Of a DNA stretch of 64,000 bases, positions 1 through 7,512 are shown one piece after another (the stretch's first letter is position 1; each line of letters begins with the position of its first letter). Position numbers and translations under genes: made by a program. Where the stretch lies: the NCBI GenBank assembly GCA_963764345.1, contig CAVXSF010000018.1:124001-188000 (forward strand), read 5' to 3'. The DNA comes from DASQZK01 sp963764345. GTDB lineage: Bacteria > Bacteroidota > Bacteroidia > Bacteroidales > GCA-2748055. Under the pieces are notes generated by a model. The model had not been told where the DNA came from, did no database searches, and worked only from the letters and a program-made list of their open reading frames with translations.

Positions 1-1
1 C

Positions 2-127
2 CGCCCGCTGTCTTTCCTCGAGGTATTCCTGAGCGGGAAAAATCTGACCAACACAGATTACCAGACCGATTATGGTTATCCAATGCCGGGGATAAACGTC
101 ATGACCGGTATCGGACTAAAATTCTGA
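2..127 (+). CDS. C-terminal end of a TonB-dependent (SusC-like) outer-membrane receptor, partial
   Basis: The frame is open from base 2 and ends at TGA 125-127. The last residues read SGKNLTNTDYQTDYGYPMPG and then a terminal ...TGIGLKF. An aromatic residue at the very C-terminus after alternating beta-strand residues is the usual end of a TonB-dependent outer-membrane barrel, and the phrase about a named state at the end of the barrel (NLTNTDYQTDYGYPMPG) is common in SusC/TonB receptors of Bacteroidota. The rest of the gene lies outside the window, so the ligand cannot be named. Confidence 0.7.
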   Translation, partial: RPLSFLEVFLSGKNLTNTDYQTDYGYPMPGINVMTGIGLKF

Positions 128-134
128 AACTGAT

Positions 135-533
135 GTGAAAAAAGGAAGATTTATTATTCCGATCATATTGTGCATATTGATACCTCTTGGTTTTTATACA
201 AAGGCTTATACAGGTTGGGGTGAGGAATATGTACATGATCATCTGGGTGGCATTATATACGAGGTGTTTTTTATCCTGCTTGTGCTTTGGGTAGTACCAG
301 GTCTGTCGCCTTTAGTTACCGCCGTCATCGTTTTTTCCTTTACATCGGGTCTGGAATTTCTGCAATTATGGAAACCGCCGTTTCTGGAAGCTGTCAGAAA
401 TACTATATTGGGGGAGGCGTTAATCGGAAGTTCTTTTTCATGGGCAGATTTCCCATGGTATATTACCGGTTGTGTGGCGGGTTGGTTAGCGGGAAGAAAA
501 TTACGGCAACGACATGACAGGGAAGAAAGGTAA
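135..533 (+). CDS. DUF2809 family small membrane protein
   Basis: This 132-residue protein has about four hydrophobic segments and a basic tail. The order of motifs (a HDHLGGIIYEVFF segment, then SGLEFLQLWKPPFLEAVR, then a GSSFSWADFPWY stretch near the C-terminus) is the DUF2809 pattern, in which a Glu-Leu-Gln helix is followed by a WAD motif. The function of the family is not established; VanZ-like membrane proteins are the closest comparison. It starts 7 bases after the receptor stop and ends 6 bases before the convergent lipoprotein gene. The ATG at 135 is the only sensible start. Confidence 0.7.
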   Translation: MKKGRFIIPIILCILIPLGFYTKAYTGWGEEYVHDHLGGIIYEVFFILLVLWVVPGLSPLVTAVIVFSFTSGLEFLQLWKPPFLEAVRNTILGEALIGSSFSWADFPWYITGCVAGWLAGRKLRQRHDREER

Positions 534-538
534 TTCTA

Positions 539-1111
539 TTACTTTTTCCCGAGGATCTGAAGGATCGGGGTGATTTTTCCACTATACTGCCCATTAATCC
601 GGTAAGTATTATTCAGTATCGCATCATACGTAATAAGGGTATACCCGTCTTTATGCTGAACATTAACCGTACCCGATGTAATTTTAAATCTTTCAAGCTG
701 GTCTGCTGAGAATATCTCAATCCAGGCCTCAACAATATTTCCTGGTTTTCTTTCACGGCTTCCGTCCACAGTGTATGTACCTTCACTCAAAGCCTCTACC
801 GAGGGAGAATTCGCATCGAAATATACAAGGATTGAGTAATTGCGTATATCGTGGAGCTGGGAATCAAAAGTGCCATCAGTGAACTTGATATCAAAATCTG
901 TACTCAGACTGTCAAGATTTTCTCCCCAGTCTTCAAGATAGGCTTGAGGAGTCTGGTATTTCGTAGTATCAAATACAAAACCATTCCACTCAATCAACCC
1001 GGTGAAAGGATTAACTAAGGCTTTTTGGGGGTCGGTCTGCTGCTTGTCACATCCAGAAAGCAAGCATAAGAATATCCCCTGAATAATGAATGAAAGATAA
1101 ATATTCCTCAT
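539..1111 (-). CDS. putative lipoprotein of unknown function
   Basis: This is a 190-residue protein with a type II signal peptide: a hydrophobic segment ends in LLSGC at residues 17-21, so the mature protein would begin at Cys21. The rest is hydrophilic, rich in beta-forming residues, with no catalytic motif I recognise. It resembles secreted beta-sandwich lipoproteins of Bacteroidota. A promoter-like box lies about 33 bases upstream of the ATG, and the gene converges with the DUF2809 gene, so it is probably monocistronic. Confidence 0.7.
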   Translation of the reverse strand: MRNIYLSFIIQGIFLCLLSGCDKQQTDPQKALVNPFTGLIEWNGFVFDTTKYQTPQAYLEDWGENLDSLSTDFDIKFTDGTFDSQLHDIRNYSILVYFDANSPSVEALSEGTYTVDGSRERKPGNIVEAWIEIFSADQLERFKITSGTVNVQHKDGYTLITYDAILNNTYRINGQYSGKITPILQILGKK

Positions 1112-1143
1112 TTTGATAACAATCCACGTAGTAAGGCTGACTT

Positions 1144-1151
1144 CAAAAATA
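1144..1151 (-). promoter_or_regulatory. Bacteroidota-type -7 box upstream of the lipoprotein gene
   Basis: Read on the minus strand this is TATTTTTG, matching TAnnTTTG, the -7 element of the Bacteroidota primary sigma factor. It sits 33 bases upstream of the ATG at 1111. No clear -33 TTTG element was identified. Confidence 0.45.
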
Positions 1152-1330
1152 GATGAATTTGGGTCACATACTTGTTAAATGCCCGGAAGGCATAAAATGC
1201 ATTTTATGAACGGGTGGATATATTGGATGAACCAATTATATATTTACATAAAGGTCCATTTTTTTGACAAACGACTGATCAGGAAAGTCCCGTGATTCTT
1301 AAAAGGTTTTATAGTGGGATTTTGATATGC

Positions 1331-2794
1331 TTACTCTTTCCAGAACCCGGGTGTAAAAAGGACCAGCACAGTGAAGATCTCAAGCCGGCCAAGAATCATC
1401 ATAAGGTCGAGGAAGTATTTCCCTGCATCGGGAATAAAACCGAAATTTCCGGCAGGGCCAACCCTGCCGATTCCCGGCCCGATACCTCCCATTGTTGTGA
1501 TAACGGCTCCCATGGCGGTATGGACATCCAGTCCGATGCCAGACATGAAGATGGTTCCAATGACAAACGTGATGAAATACAGGTAAATGAAGGTCATGAC
1601 ATTATGAACCGTCTTTTCGTCTACCAGTTTGCCGTTTATCTTGAGAGGGAATACAGCATTAGGGTAGATATGGTTTCGGATGGAGTTCCGGATACGTTTG
1701 AAAAGGAAAACATGACGTATGACTTTAACACCACCTCCTGTACTTCCGGAACTGGCACCTACGAACATGATAAGAAAGATCAGGAGCCAGGATATCTGGG
1801 GCCATTTCAGGTAATTGTCGGTAGCAAAACCGGTGGCAGTCATAATCGAGGATACCTGGAAAAGAGAACGACGGAAGGCTTCTTCAAAATGAAGGTTAAG
1901 GTTGTTGATAAGCTGAATACAAATAATCAAACTGATTACGAAAATGATTCCGAGGTAAAATTTAACCTCTTCATTTCGACGTACTTTGCGGAATTGTCCA
2001 CGGATCATGAAGTAATGGAGGCTGAAATTCATACCGGAAAGAATCATGAAAACTATTATGACATACTGGGCATATGATGAATAGCCTGCAATACTGGTGT
2101 TTTTGGTTGAAAAGCCACCGGTGGCGACAGTGGCAAATGAGTGACAGATAGCATCAAAAAGATTCATGTCCCCCATCCAGAGAAGCAAAGTCTCCGCCAG
2201 GGTCATGATCAGATAAATAAACCAAAGCCGCTTAGCTACCGAGGTAATACGGGGATGAAGTTTATCGGCAAGGATGGATGAAGCTTCATTATTGAAAAGA
2301 AAGACTCCTTCAATTCTTAGAAAGGGAAGAATCGCTACAGCCAGAACGATAATTCCCATCCCCCCGATCCAATGAGTCATGCTACGCCAATAAAGGATGC
2401 CGTGCGGCAGAACTTCAATATCCGTCAGGATGGACGACCCTGTTGTGGTGAATCCCGAAACCGATTCAAAAAATGCGTCCACAAAACGGGGGATACTCCG
2501 GCTTATCAGGTATGGTTCCGCTCCAAAGAGTGATATCAGCAGCCAGGCGAGGGTAACGATCAAAAACGAATCACGTAGTCCGAACTGATGCTCATCTTTT
2601 TTACTGCGTGTCAGGAACCAGATCACAAATCCGCTGAATATTGTGGAAAGGACGGAAATAATAAACGAGAGCTGATCCGGTTCTCCATAAATCGCGGTGA
2701 CAATCAGGGTGGTCGACATAAACAAACCTTCGAGCATGATTAGCATGCCCAGGATGTGAAGGATTCCTTTTATATTTACGATTCGCCTGCTCAA
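1331..2794 (-). CDS. trkH: TrkH-family potassium uptake membrane subunit
   Basis: The 487-residue protein forms the K+-conducting subunit of a Trk/Ktr system. About ten to twelve hydrophobic helices are visible, together with the P-loop/filter signatures of the family: SVSGFTTTGSS near residue 112, SMTHWIGGMGIIVLAVAILP near 140, a second filter around VATGGFSTKN near 225, a third around TATGFATDN near 322, and GASSGSTGGGVKV near 350. The regulatory TrkA partner is not in the window. The start is supported by a -7 box 18 bases upstream. A long plus-strand frame opposite the gene (1292-2077) is a shadow. Confidence 0.92.
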   Translation of the reverse strand: MSRRIVNIKGILHILGMLIMLEGLFMSTTLIVTAIYGEPDQLSFIISVLSTIFSGFVIWFLTRSKKDEHQFGLRDSFLIVTLAWLLISLFGAEPYLISRSIPRFVDAFFESVSGFTTTGSSILTDIEVLPHGILYWRSMTHWIGGMGIIVLAVAILPFLRIEGVFLFNNEASSILADKLHPRITSVAKRLWFIYLIMTLAETLLLWMGDMNLFDAICHSFATVATGGFSTKNTSIAGYSSYAQYVIIVFMILSGMNFSLHYFMIRGQFRKVRRNEEVKFYLGIIFVISLIICIQLINNLNLHFEEAFRRSLFQVSSIMTATGFATDNYLKWPQISWLLIFLIMFVGASSGSTGGGVKVIRHVFLFKRIRNSIRNHIYPNAVFPLKINGKLVDEKTVHNVMTFIYLYFITFVIGTIFMSGIGLDVHTAMGAVITTMGGIGPGIGRVGPAGNFGFIPDAGKYFLDLMMILGRLEIFTVLVLFTPGFWKE

Positions 2795-2811
2795 AACTTT
2801 TTTTTACCGGG

Positions 2812-2819
2812 CAAAGGTA
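2812..2819 (-). promoter_or_regulatory. Bacteroidota-type -7 box for trkH
   Basis: The minus-strand reading is TACCTTTG, a very good match to TAnnTTTG, placed 18 bases upstream of the trkH ATG. The rest of 2820-3087 contains no gene I can support, only a short GC hairpin at 2976-2991 with arms TGAAGC and GCTTCA. Confidence 0.6.
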
Positions 2820-3087
2820 TATCACATCCCCAATACTTAAGCTATTTAATGTTCCTTTTTTGGAGAAAATATGAATTGTCCCTGCATAGATCAGGCGGAG
2901 GTAATAAAATTGAAAATTTGACTGGTACGAAGAAAGATAATCCAGCTATCATCACGGGGCAACAGGTATCCAGACTGAAGCGGGAGCTTCAAAGCTAAAG
3001 TTCAGTATTTTGTGATATATTCCCGGATGGATCGGGCTTCCCCTGAAAAGTTCAGTCATTAGATTAATTTAGATTAAGTATGTATAA

Positions 3088-3122
3088 ATGTTATATTAAT
3101 AACAATGTTATTCAGATAACAA
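3088..3122. promoter_or_regulatory. two tandem Rex-type operators upstream of hydrogenase locus 1
   Basis: Two palindromes overlap by one base. Site 1 is 3088-3105 (ATGTTA, six bases, TAACAA) and site 2 is 3105-3122 (ATGTTA, six bases, TAACAA). The known Rex operator is of the type TTGTTAA-N4-TTAACAA, an 18-bp inverted repeat. The pair ends 9 bases before the -7 box, so a bound repressor would cover the -33 region. The same geometry recurs at locus 2, which encodes rex. Binding is inferred, not shown. Confidence 0.65.
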
Positions 3123-3131
3123 ATATAGCTC

Positions 3132-3139
3132 TATCTTTG
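3132..3139 (+). promoter_or_regulatory. Bacteroidota-type -7 box of hydrogenase locus 1
   Basis: TATCTTTG matches TAnnTTTG. It lies 78 bases upstream of the first ATG of the operon (3217), with tandem Rex-like palindromes just upstream and one downstream, so transcription would start near 3146 and be flanked by operators on both sides. Confidence 0.6.
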
Positions 3140-3174
3140 CATTGTCAATTTTTGAAAGAGTGTCGGATCATTTA

Positions 3175-3192
3175 TTGTTAGTTGAATAACAG
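3175..3192. promoter_or_regulatory. third Rex-type operator, in the leader of hydrogenase locus 1
   Basis: TTGTTAGTTGAATAACAG is an 18-bp palindrome of the TTGTTA-N6-TAACAA type. Its left half and centre are identical to the operator at 20786-20803 (17 of 18 bases overall). It lies between the predicted transcription start and the first ATG, so it could act as a roadblock site. Confidence 0.6.
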
Positions 3193-3216
3193 AGAGACGG
3201 AATATCGGTTAAAATA

Positions 3217-3561
3217 ATGAAAATAAGAGATATAGTTGAAAGGTTAGGGGCAAAAGTCATTACAGGTGACATCCATCTTGAACGCGAGGTGGAATTTGCT
3301 TTTGCATCGGACCTGATGAGTGATGTACTGACACTTGATAACGCGAATATGCTGCTGATAACCGGACTGTCAAATATGCAGGCCATTAGAACCGCGGAGA
3401 TGTCTGACATCACAACACTCATCATTGCCAGGAATAAGAAGATTTCGGAGGAGATGAAAATAGTGGCCGCTGAGAATGACATGGTTCTGATTGAATCGCC
3501 GTATTCGGTATTCAGAATTTCGGGAGAATTGTTCAGAGCCGGGATTAATCCGGTTTACTAG
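3217..3561 (+). CDS. DRTGG-domain protein, hydrogenase-associated
   Basis: This 114-residue soluble protein begins MKIRDIVERLGAKVITG and has the layout of a stand-alone DRTGG domain, including the ASDLMSDVLT segment near residue 31. It is a paralogue of the protein at 5341-5676; the two share MKI-D-V--LG--V, the SDL-SDV motif and the overall length. DRTGG domains occur in HPr kinase N-termini and in CBS-linked pyrophosphatases and are thought to bind small ligands. Stand-alone copies commonly sit in [FeFe]-hydrogenase operons, but their role there is unknown. It is the first gene of the operon; the next gene starts 5 bases downstream. Confidence 0.75.
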   Translation: MKIRDIVERLGAKVITGDIHLEREVEFAFASDLMSDVLTLDNANMLLITGLSNMQAIRTAEMSDITTLIIARNKKISEEMKIVAAENDMVLIESPYSVFRISGELFRAGINPVY

Positions 3562-3565
3562 AGTC

Positions 3566-3991
3566 ATGCAATTAAAATACAAAATAGCAGGAGGAGATTT
3601 TACCAATGCAGGAAATGCTGCGAGTTCGGTAAAGAAGGTGTTACGACAGCTTAACATCGATCCTTTAATGGCAAAGCAAATTGTAGTAGCCCTTTACGAA
3701 GGGGAAGTCAATATTGTGGCTCATGCCTGGTCAGGTACCATACTGGTTGAGATCGATTCCGAGAAGGTCCTGATGATCCTTGATGATGCCGGTCCCGGCA
3801 TAGCTGATATTGAAATGGCCATGAAAGAAGGGTATTCAACGGCCAGTCCACAGGTTCGTGAGATGGGCTTTGGTGCAGGAATGGGATTGCCTAATATGAA
3901 GAAAAATACGGATTGTATGACCATACATTCTGTTCCGGGAAAAGGGACAAGAGTTGAAATGACTCATTTTTTAAAGAGCAATGCAGGATAG
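3566..3991 (+). CDS. RsbW-like ATP-binding (HATPase) regulatory protein
   Basis: This 141-residue protein of the GHKL ATPase fold resembles anti-sigma serine kinases of the RsbW/SpoIIAB type. The N-box is visible as ALYEGEVNIVAHA (Glu and Asn near residues 46-51), the G1 box as DDAGPGI near residue 75, and the G2 region as MGFGAGMGLPNMKK near residue 106. I chose the ATG at 3566 because it follows the previous stop by 4 bases and because the longer frame overlaps the upstream gene. No STAS anti-anti-sigma partner is encoded nearby. A kinase role towards the neighbouring sensor module is inference. Confidence 0.75.
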   Translation: MQLKYKIAGGDFTNAGNAASSVKKVLRQLNIDPLMAKQIVVALYEGEVNIVAHAWSGTILVEIDSEKVLMILDDAGPGIADIEMAMKEGYSTASPQVREMGFGAGMGLPNMKKNTDCMTIHSVPGKGTRVEMTHFLKSNAG

Positions 3992-5354
3992 TACAGAAGA
4001 CATATATTTCCATCATGCACTGAAAGTGTTAGAGAACGTATGCATAGGTTGTACGCACTGTATGAGTGTGTGTCCGACTGAAGCCATAAGGGTACATCAG
4101 GGAATAGCAAATATAAATGGAAGTCGTTGTATCGACTGCGGGGAATGTTATAAATCCTGCCCTGTCAGTGCAATCGTTGTGGAGCAGGATGATTTCTCGG
4201 CCATTTTTGATTTCAGTGTTCGCGTGGCTCTTGTTCCAGGTGTGCTGATCGGACAGTTTCCCGACAAGATAAAGGCAGGAACGCTCTATGCGGCTTTACT
4301 GGAACTTGGCTTTACTCATATTTTTGAGGTTGAAAATACGACTGGATATATTGTCAGTGCGTATGATCAGGCTACAAGACTGAATGAATGCCGTCCCTTG
4401 ATTTCATCCTTTTGTCCGGCCATCCTTCGTCTGATACAGGTTCGCTTCCCCGCGCTCATCGGTAATATTCTTGGGGTAAAACCCCCGATAGATACTTCGG
4501 CCATGTATTACAGAAGGCTGCTCCAAAAGGAAGGATACCTTGACGAGGATATCGGAATATTTTATGTCACTCCCTGCGCTGCTAAAATTGCTGCGGTTAA
4601 GAGTCCTGTAGGCGAAGAAAAATCGCCGGTTACCGGAGTGATAAACATGAAGTTCATGTATAACCGGATCCTTCAGGTTTTACAGAAAAATCCGGAAATC
4701 GATCATCATGACATCGATTACAGTCATCTTAGTGCTGAAGGTATTTTATGGTGTCTGACAAAAGGGGAGGCCTCCCGTATCCCGGGGAGGGCACTGGCAA
4801 TCGATGGTATCCATAACGTGAGTGAGTTCCTTGAAAAACTTGAGAATGAGGAAATTGAAGATATTGACTTTTTGGAGCTCAGGGCTTGTGATGAAAGTTG
4901 TGCGGGAGGCATTCTTATAAGCGGAAACCGTTTTCTGACCGTTGAACGCCTTACCAAAAGGGCTGCCAGTATAATGGAACCAGGGATGAAACCTGACTGG
5001 GATCTGATAAAACCTGATGAAATGTACCTGGGAACCATTAAACCAAGGCCTATGGAACGGCTTGACAGCGACATTTCCAAAGCCCTTTATAAAATGGAGC
5101 ACAAGAGAAGATTGATGTGTTATCTCCCGGCCTTTGATTGTGGGGCATGCGGAGCTCCTACCTGTCAATCCCTCGCTGATGATATTGTCCAGGGAAAAGC
5201 CCAGGTGTCAAATTGTGTTTTCATGCAACAAATGATGATGAAAACCAAAATGCTCAGCCTGGAACACGCCAGAGAGATCACATCACAAATCTGGGGAAAA
5301 AGCCGGCTTGAGAAAGATTGCACTAAAACAGGAGCTGAAAATGAAAATAGCTGA
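3981..5354 (+). CDS. hydS: HydS-like [FeFe] hydrogenase, putative H2 sensor without output domain
   Basis: The 457-residue protein has, in order: two [4Fe-4S] ferredoxin motifs (Cys21/24/27/31 and Cys50/53/56/60), an H-cluster domain, and a C-terminal CX2CX4CX16C motif (Cys387, 390, 395, 412). The four cysteines expected to hold the H-cluster are present: Cys145 in SSFCPA, Cys199 in TPCAAK, and Cys303 and Cys307 in ACDESC. The proton-transfer cysteine of catalytic enzymes (first Cys of TSCCP) is Phe144, as expected for slow sensory enzymes of groups C/D. There is no PAS or kinase domain. Separate HATPase proteins are encoded on both sides and could be the output. It overlaps the RsbW-like gene by 11 bases and the next gene by 14. 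Confidence 0.85.
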   Translation: MQDSTEDIYFHHALKVLENVCIGCTHCMSVCPTEAIRVHQGIANINGSRCIDCGECYKSCPVSAIVVEQDDFSAIFDFSVRVALVPGVLIGQFPDKIKAGTLYAALLELGFTHIFEVENTTGYIVSAYDQATRLNECRPLISSFCPAILRLIQVRFPALIGNILGVKPPIDTSAMYYRRLLQKEGYLDEDIGIFYVTPCAAKIAAVKSPVGEEKSPVTGVINMKFMYNRILQVLQKNPEIDHHDIDYSHLSAEGILWCLTKGEASRIPGRALAIDGIHNVSEFLEKLENEEIEDIDFLELRACDESCAGGILISGNRFLTVERLTKRAASIMEPGMKPDWDLIKPDEMYLGTIKPRPMERLDSDISKALYKMEHKRRLMCYLPAFDCGACGAPTCQSLADDIVQGKAQVSNCVFMQQMMMKTKMLSLEHAREITSQIWGKSRLEKDCTKTGAENENS

Positions 5355-5676
5355 TTTGGTAAACAGTCTCGGACTGGAAGTATATTCCGGTGCAGCAGGT
5401 CTTGACCGTGAGATCACGGGAGGATATGTTTCAGACCTCTTAAGCGATGTCGTTGGTAATGCTGAAAAGGGAAACGTATGGATAACCCTGCAGACACATA
5501 AAAATGTTCTGGCAGTGGCCTCTTTGAAGGATCTGTCGGCCGTAATCCTTGTAAAGGGATTGCGACCCGACCAGGACACCCTGTTGAAAAGCGATGAAGA
5601 GAATATTCCCATTCTTGGGTCAGTGGAAGACACGTTTAACACAGCCGGAAAGCTATACAAAATACTGGTGGGATGA
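5341..5676 (+). CDS. second DRTGG-domain protein, hydrogenase-associated
   Basis: This 111-residue stand-alone DRTGG domain begins MKIADLVNSLGLEVYSG and contains YVSDLLSDVV. It is a paralogue of the protein at 3217-3561. I chose the ATG at 5341, which overlaps the end of the HydS-like gene by 14 bases and suggests translational coupling. A longer frame from 5308 would extend further into that gene. The next gene (PHP) overlaps its stop by 4 bases. The ligand is unknown. Confidence 0.75.
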   Translation: MKIADLVNSLGLEVYSGAAGLDREITGGYVSDLLSDVVGNAEKGNVWITLQTHKNVLAVASLKDLSAVILVKGLRPDQDTLLKSDEENIPILGSVEDTFNTAGKLYKILVG

Positions 5677-6416
5677 TGAATGAATACAGGGCAGATCTGC
5701 ATATTCACACAGTGCTTTCCCCCTGTGGTGATCTGGACATGAGCCCTGTTGCAATCATTCACGAGGCCCGGTCCAAAGGTCTTGATATTATCGGTGTCAG
5801 TGACCATAACACCACGCTGCATGACAGGCTGATGATTGAACTGGGGGCTGAAAACGGGCTCTTTGTTCTTCCGGGTGTCGAAATCAATACGATGGAGGAA
5901 GTCCATTGTCTGGCGTTCTTTGAAAACCTTGACTTGGTTGATAATTTCCAGCAATTTCTGGATGCGTTCCTTCCGGATATGGATAATGATCCGGTGAGAT
6001 TTGGTTACCAGGTTGTGCTCGACAGGAATGACCGGATCATTGGTGAAGAACGGCGACTTCTCTTTAACGCTATCAAGGCATCAATCGATACGGTTGAAAG
6101 GAAAGTACATGAACTTAACGGTATCTTCATCCCTTCTCATATTGACAGACCTAAAAACAGTATCTTAAGTCAGCTTGGTTTCATCCCTGCGGGAATGAAA
6201 TTAGATGCCCTGGAGATATCCAGGCGAAGCAACGTGCCGGACTATCTTTCCATTCATCCTGAACTTGGCGGCTATCCGGTCATTACCTCTTCGGATGCAC
6301 ATTATCTTCCTGATATCGGTGCTGTCCATTCTTTGTTCAGGATGAAAAAGCGAAGTTTCGACGAGATCAGAAAAGCATTATTGGGATTAAATGGCAGGGA
6401 GGTCCTGGTGAAATGA
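5673..6416 (+). CDS. PHP-domain metal-dependent phosphoesterase
   Basis: The 247-residue protein belongs to the PHP superfamily of trinuclear-metal hydrolases. The metal-binding motifs are visible: DLHIHT near residue 8, SDHNT near 43, PGVEI near 66, SHIDRP near 158 and SSDAHY near 209. PHP proteins hydrolyse phosphomonoesters or phosphodiesters; the substrate here is unknown. Stand-alone PHP genes are a recurring partner of HydABC-type operons. It starts with two ATG codons in a row and overlaps both neighbours by 4 bases, so it is part of a tightly coupled set with the DRTGG and HATPase genes. Confidence 0.85.
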   Translation: MMNEYRADLHIHTVLSPCGDLDMSPVAIIHEARSKGLDIIGVSDHNTTLHDRLMIELGAENGLFVLPGVEINTMEEVHCLAFFENLDLVDNFQQFLDAFLPDMDNDPVRFGYQVVLDRNDRIIGEERRLLFNAIKASIDTVERKVHELNGIFIPSHIDRPKNSILSQLGFIPAGMKLDALEISRRSNVPDYLSIHPELGGYPVITSSDAHYLPDIGAVHSLFRMKKRSFDEIRKALLGLNGREVLVK

Positions 6417-6958
6417 AGGAAATCGCACTGAATATTCTTGATATCGTTGAAAACTCGGTCAGAGCCGGCAGTAAGAATGTATGGATAACTTTCAGGGAAA
6501 GCAGGAAAGAGAATATTATTAATGTATCAATCAGAGATGACGGTCCAGGTATCCCGTCTGTGATGCTGGACAGGGTAACTGACCCTTTTTGCACGAGCCG
6601 GACCACAAGAAAGACGGGGCTTGGCATTTCTCTCCTTCAACAACAAGCTCGGGCTGCAGGAGGCGGGATAAAGATCGAATCACATGAAGGAGAAGGGACC
6701 CATATTCAGGCCTGGTTTAAAAGAGATCACTTCGATCGCCAGCCAATCGGGGATTTAACCGGAACATTAAAAATCCTGTATCGTATTGATAGAGTGGATT
6801 TCTTTTTTACCTATTCGACGGACTACGGTGAATACAGTCTGTCAACCCCTGAAATAAAGAAATGTCTTGGAGTCAGCAGTCTGAACGACCAACCTCTGCT
6901 GAACGAACTGACCGGGATGATCAGGTACAACCTGGAAGAATTGCTGGCCGGAACTTAA
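6413..6958 (+). CDS. histidine-kinase-like ATPase domain protein
   Basis: The 181-residue protein is a GHKL ATPase domain with no dimerisation or receiver domain. The N-box is NILDIVENSVRAG (residues 7-19), the G1 box DDGPGIP near residue 42, the F-box-like DPFCTSRTTRKTGLGIS near 56-72 provides the G2 glycines, and a further GEGTHI follows. The remaining 80 residues form a domain I do not recognise. It may be an orphan kinase half that works with the HydS-like protein encoded two genes upstream; this is inferred from operon order. It is followed by a 140-base gap before HndB. Confidence 0.8.
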   Translation: MKEIALNILDIVENSVRAGSKNVWITFRESRKENIINVSIRDDGPGIPSVMLDRVTDPFCTSRTTRKTGLGISLLQQQARAAGGGIKIESHEGEGTHIQAWFKRDHFDRQPIGDLTGTLKILYRIDRVDFFFTYSTDYGEYSLSTPEIKKCLGVSSLNDQPLLNELTGMIRYNLEELLAGT

Positions 6959-7014
6959 TGCTTCGTGAACCATGGAGGCGTCAACCGTGGGGGTGAATTT
7001 TAACAGATCAACAG

Positions 7015-7031
7015 CCGGGACACATTCCCGG
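7015..7031. other. small hairpin in the gap between the regulatory and catalytic parts of locus 1
   Basis: CCGGGA and TCCCGG form a perfect 6-bp stem around CACAT. No T-run follows, so this is not a typical terminator. It could be a processing or attenuation element in the only sizeable gap (6959-7098) of the operon, or chance. Confidence 0.25.
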
Positions 7032-7098
7032 GGAAAGTCAGGGATGAAACCGAACAACATAAAACCATAATATCTAATATACCAAAATACTTCGAGAA

Positions 7099-7500
7099 AT
7101 GACTAAAGTTAAAACACTAGCGGATCTTAAAAAGATGCGTGATGAAATGCAGCAGGGCCTGAACTTACGGGAGAAAGCAGATAATCCCGAAAGCCGTGTG
7201 CAGATCAAAGTGGCCATGGCCACCTGCGGTATCGCTTCAGGCGCCAAACCAATTATGGAATTTTTTGCCGAACAGCTTGAGAGGCGAAATATTGACGGTT
7301 TTGTGGTTCAGACCGGTTGCATGGGTTACTGCTATGCAGAACCTACCGTTGAGGTAAAACTTCCGGGACAGGAACCGGTTGTCTTCGGTTTCGTCGATGA
7401 ACGGAAAGCCGATGAGATTATTGAAAAATATATCAAAACCGGTGAGCTCGTCGACGGAATCATTCCGGTGAATTATGAAACTATAGATTCTAAAAAGTAG
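7099..7500 (+). CDS. hndB: HndB-like thioredoxin-fold [2Fe-2S] protein of the hydrogenase complex
   Basis: This 133-residue protein matches HndB of NADP-reducing / electron-bifurcating Hnd hydrogenases: an N-terminal helical part, then ATCGIASGAK (Cys43) and QTGCMGYCYAEPTVEV (Cys74 and Cys78). Only three of the four cysteines of a NuoE-type cluster are in the usual places, which is typical of HndB. It lies 12 bases upstream of HydB and probably forms an accessory electron-transfer subunit. Confidence 0.8.
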   Translation: MTKVKTLADLKKMRDEMQQGLNLREKADNPESRVQIKVAMATCGIASGAKPIMEFFAEQLERRNIDGFVVQTGCMGYCYAEPTVEVKLPGQEPVVFGFVDERKADEIIEKYIKTGELVDGIIPVNYETIDSKK

Positions 7501-7512
7501 GGAGGCAAAGTC

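Noticed and set aside
1292..2077. 261-codon plus-strand open frame
   Set aside because: It lies opposite trkH, whose protein is unambiguous, and its own sequence has no family features.
2756..2998. Short plus-strand frame between trkH and locus 1
   Set aside because: It overlaps the trkH start and promoter and lacks coding character.
7015..7031. Terminator between the regulatory and catalytic halves of locus 1
   Set aside because: The 6-bp hairpin has no T-run, so I list it only as a weak structural element.
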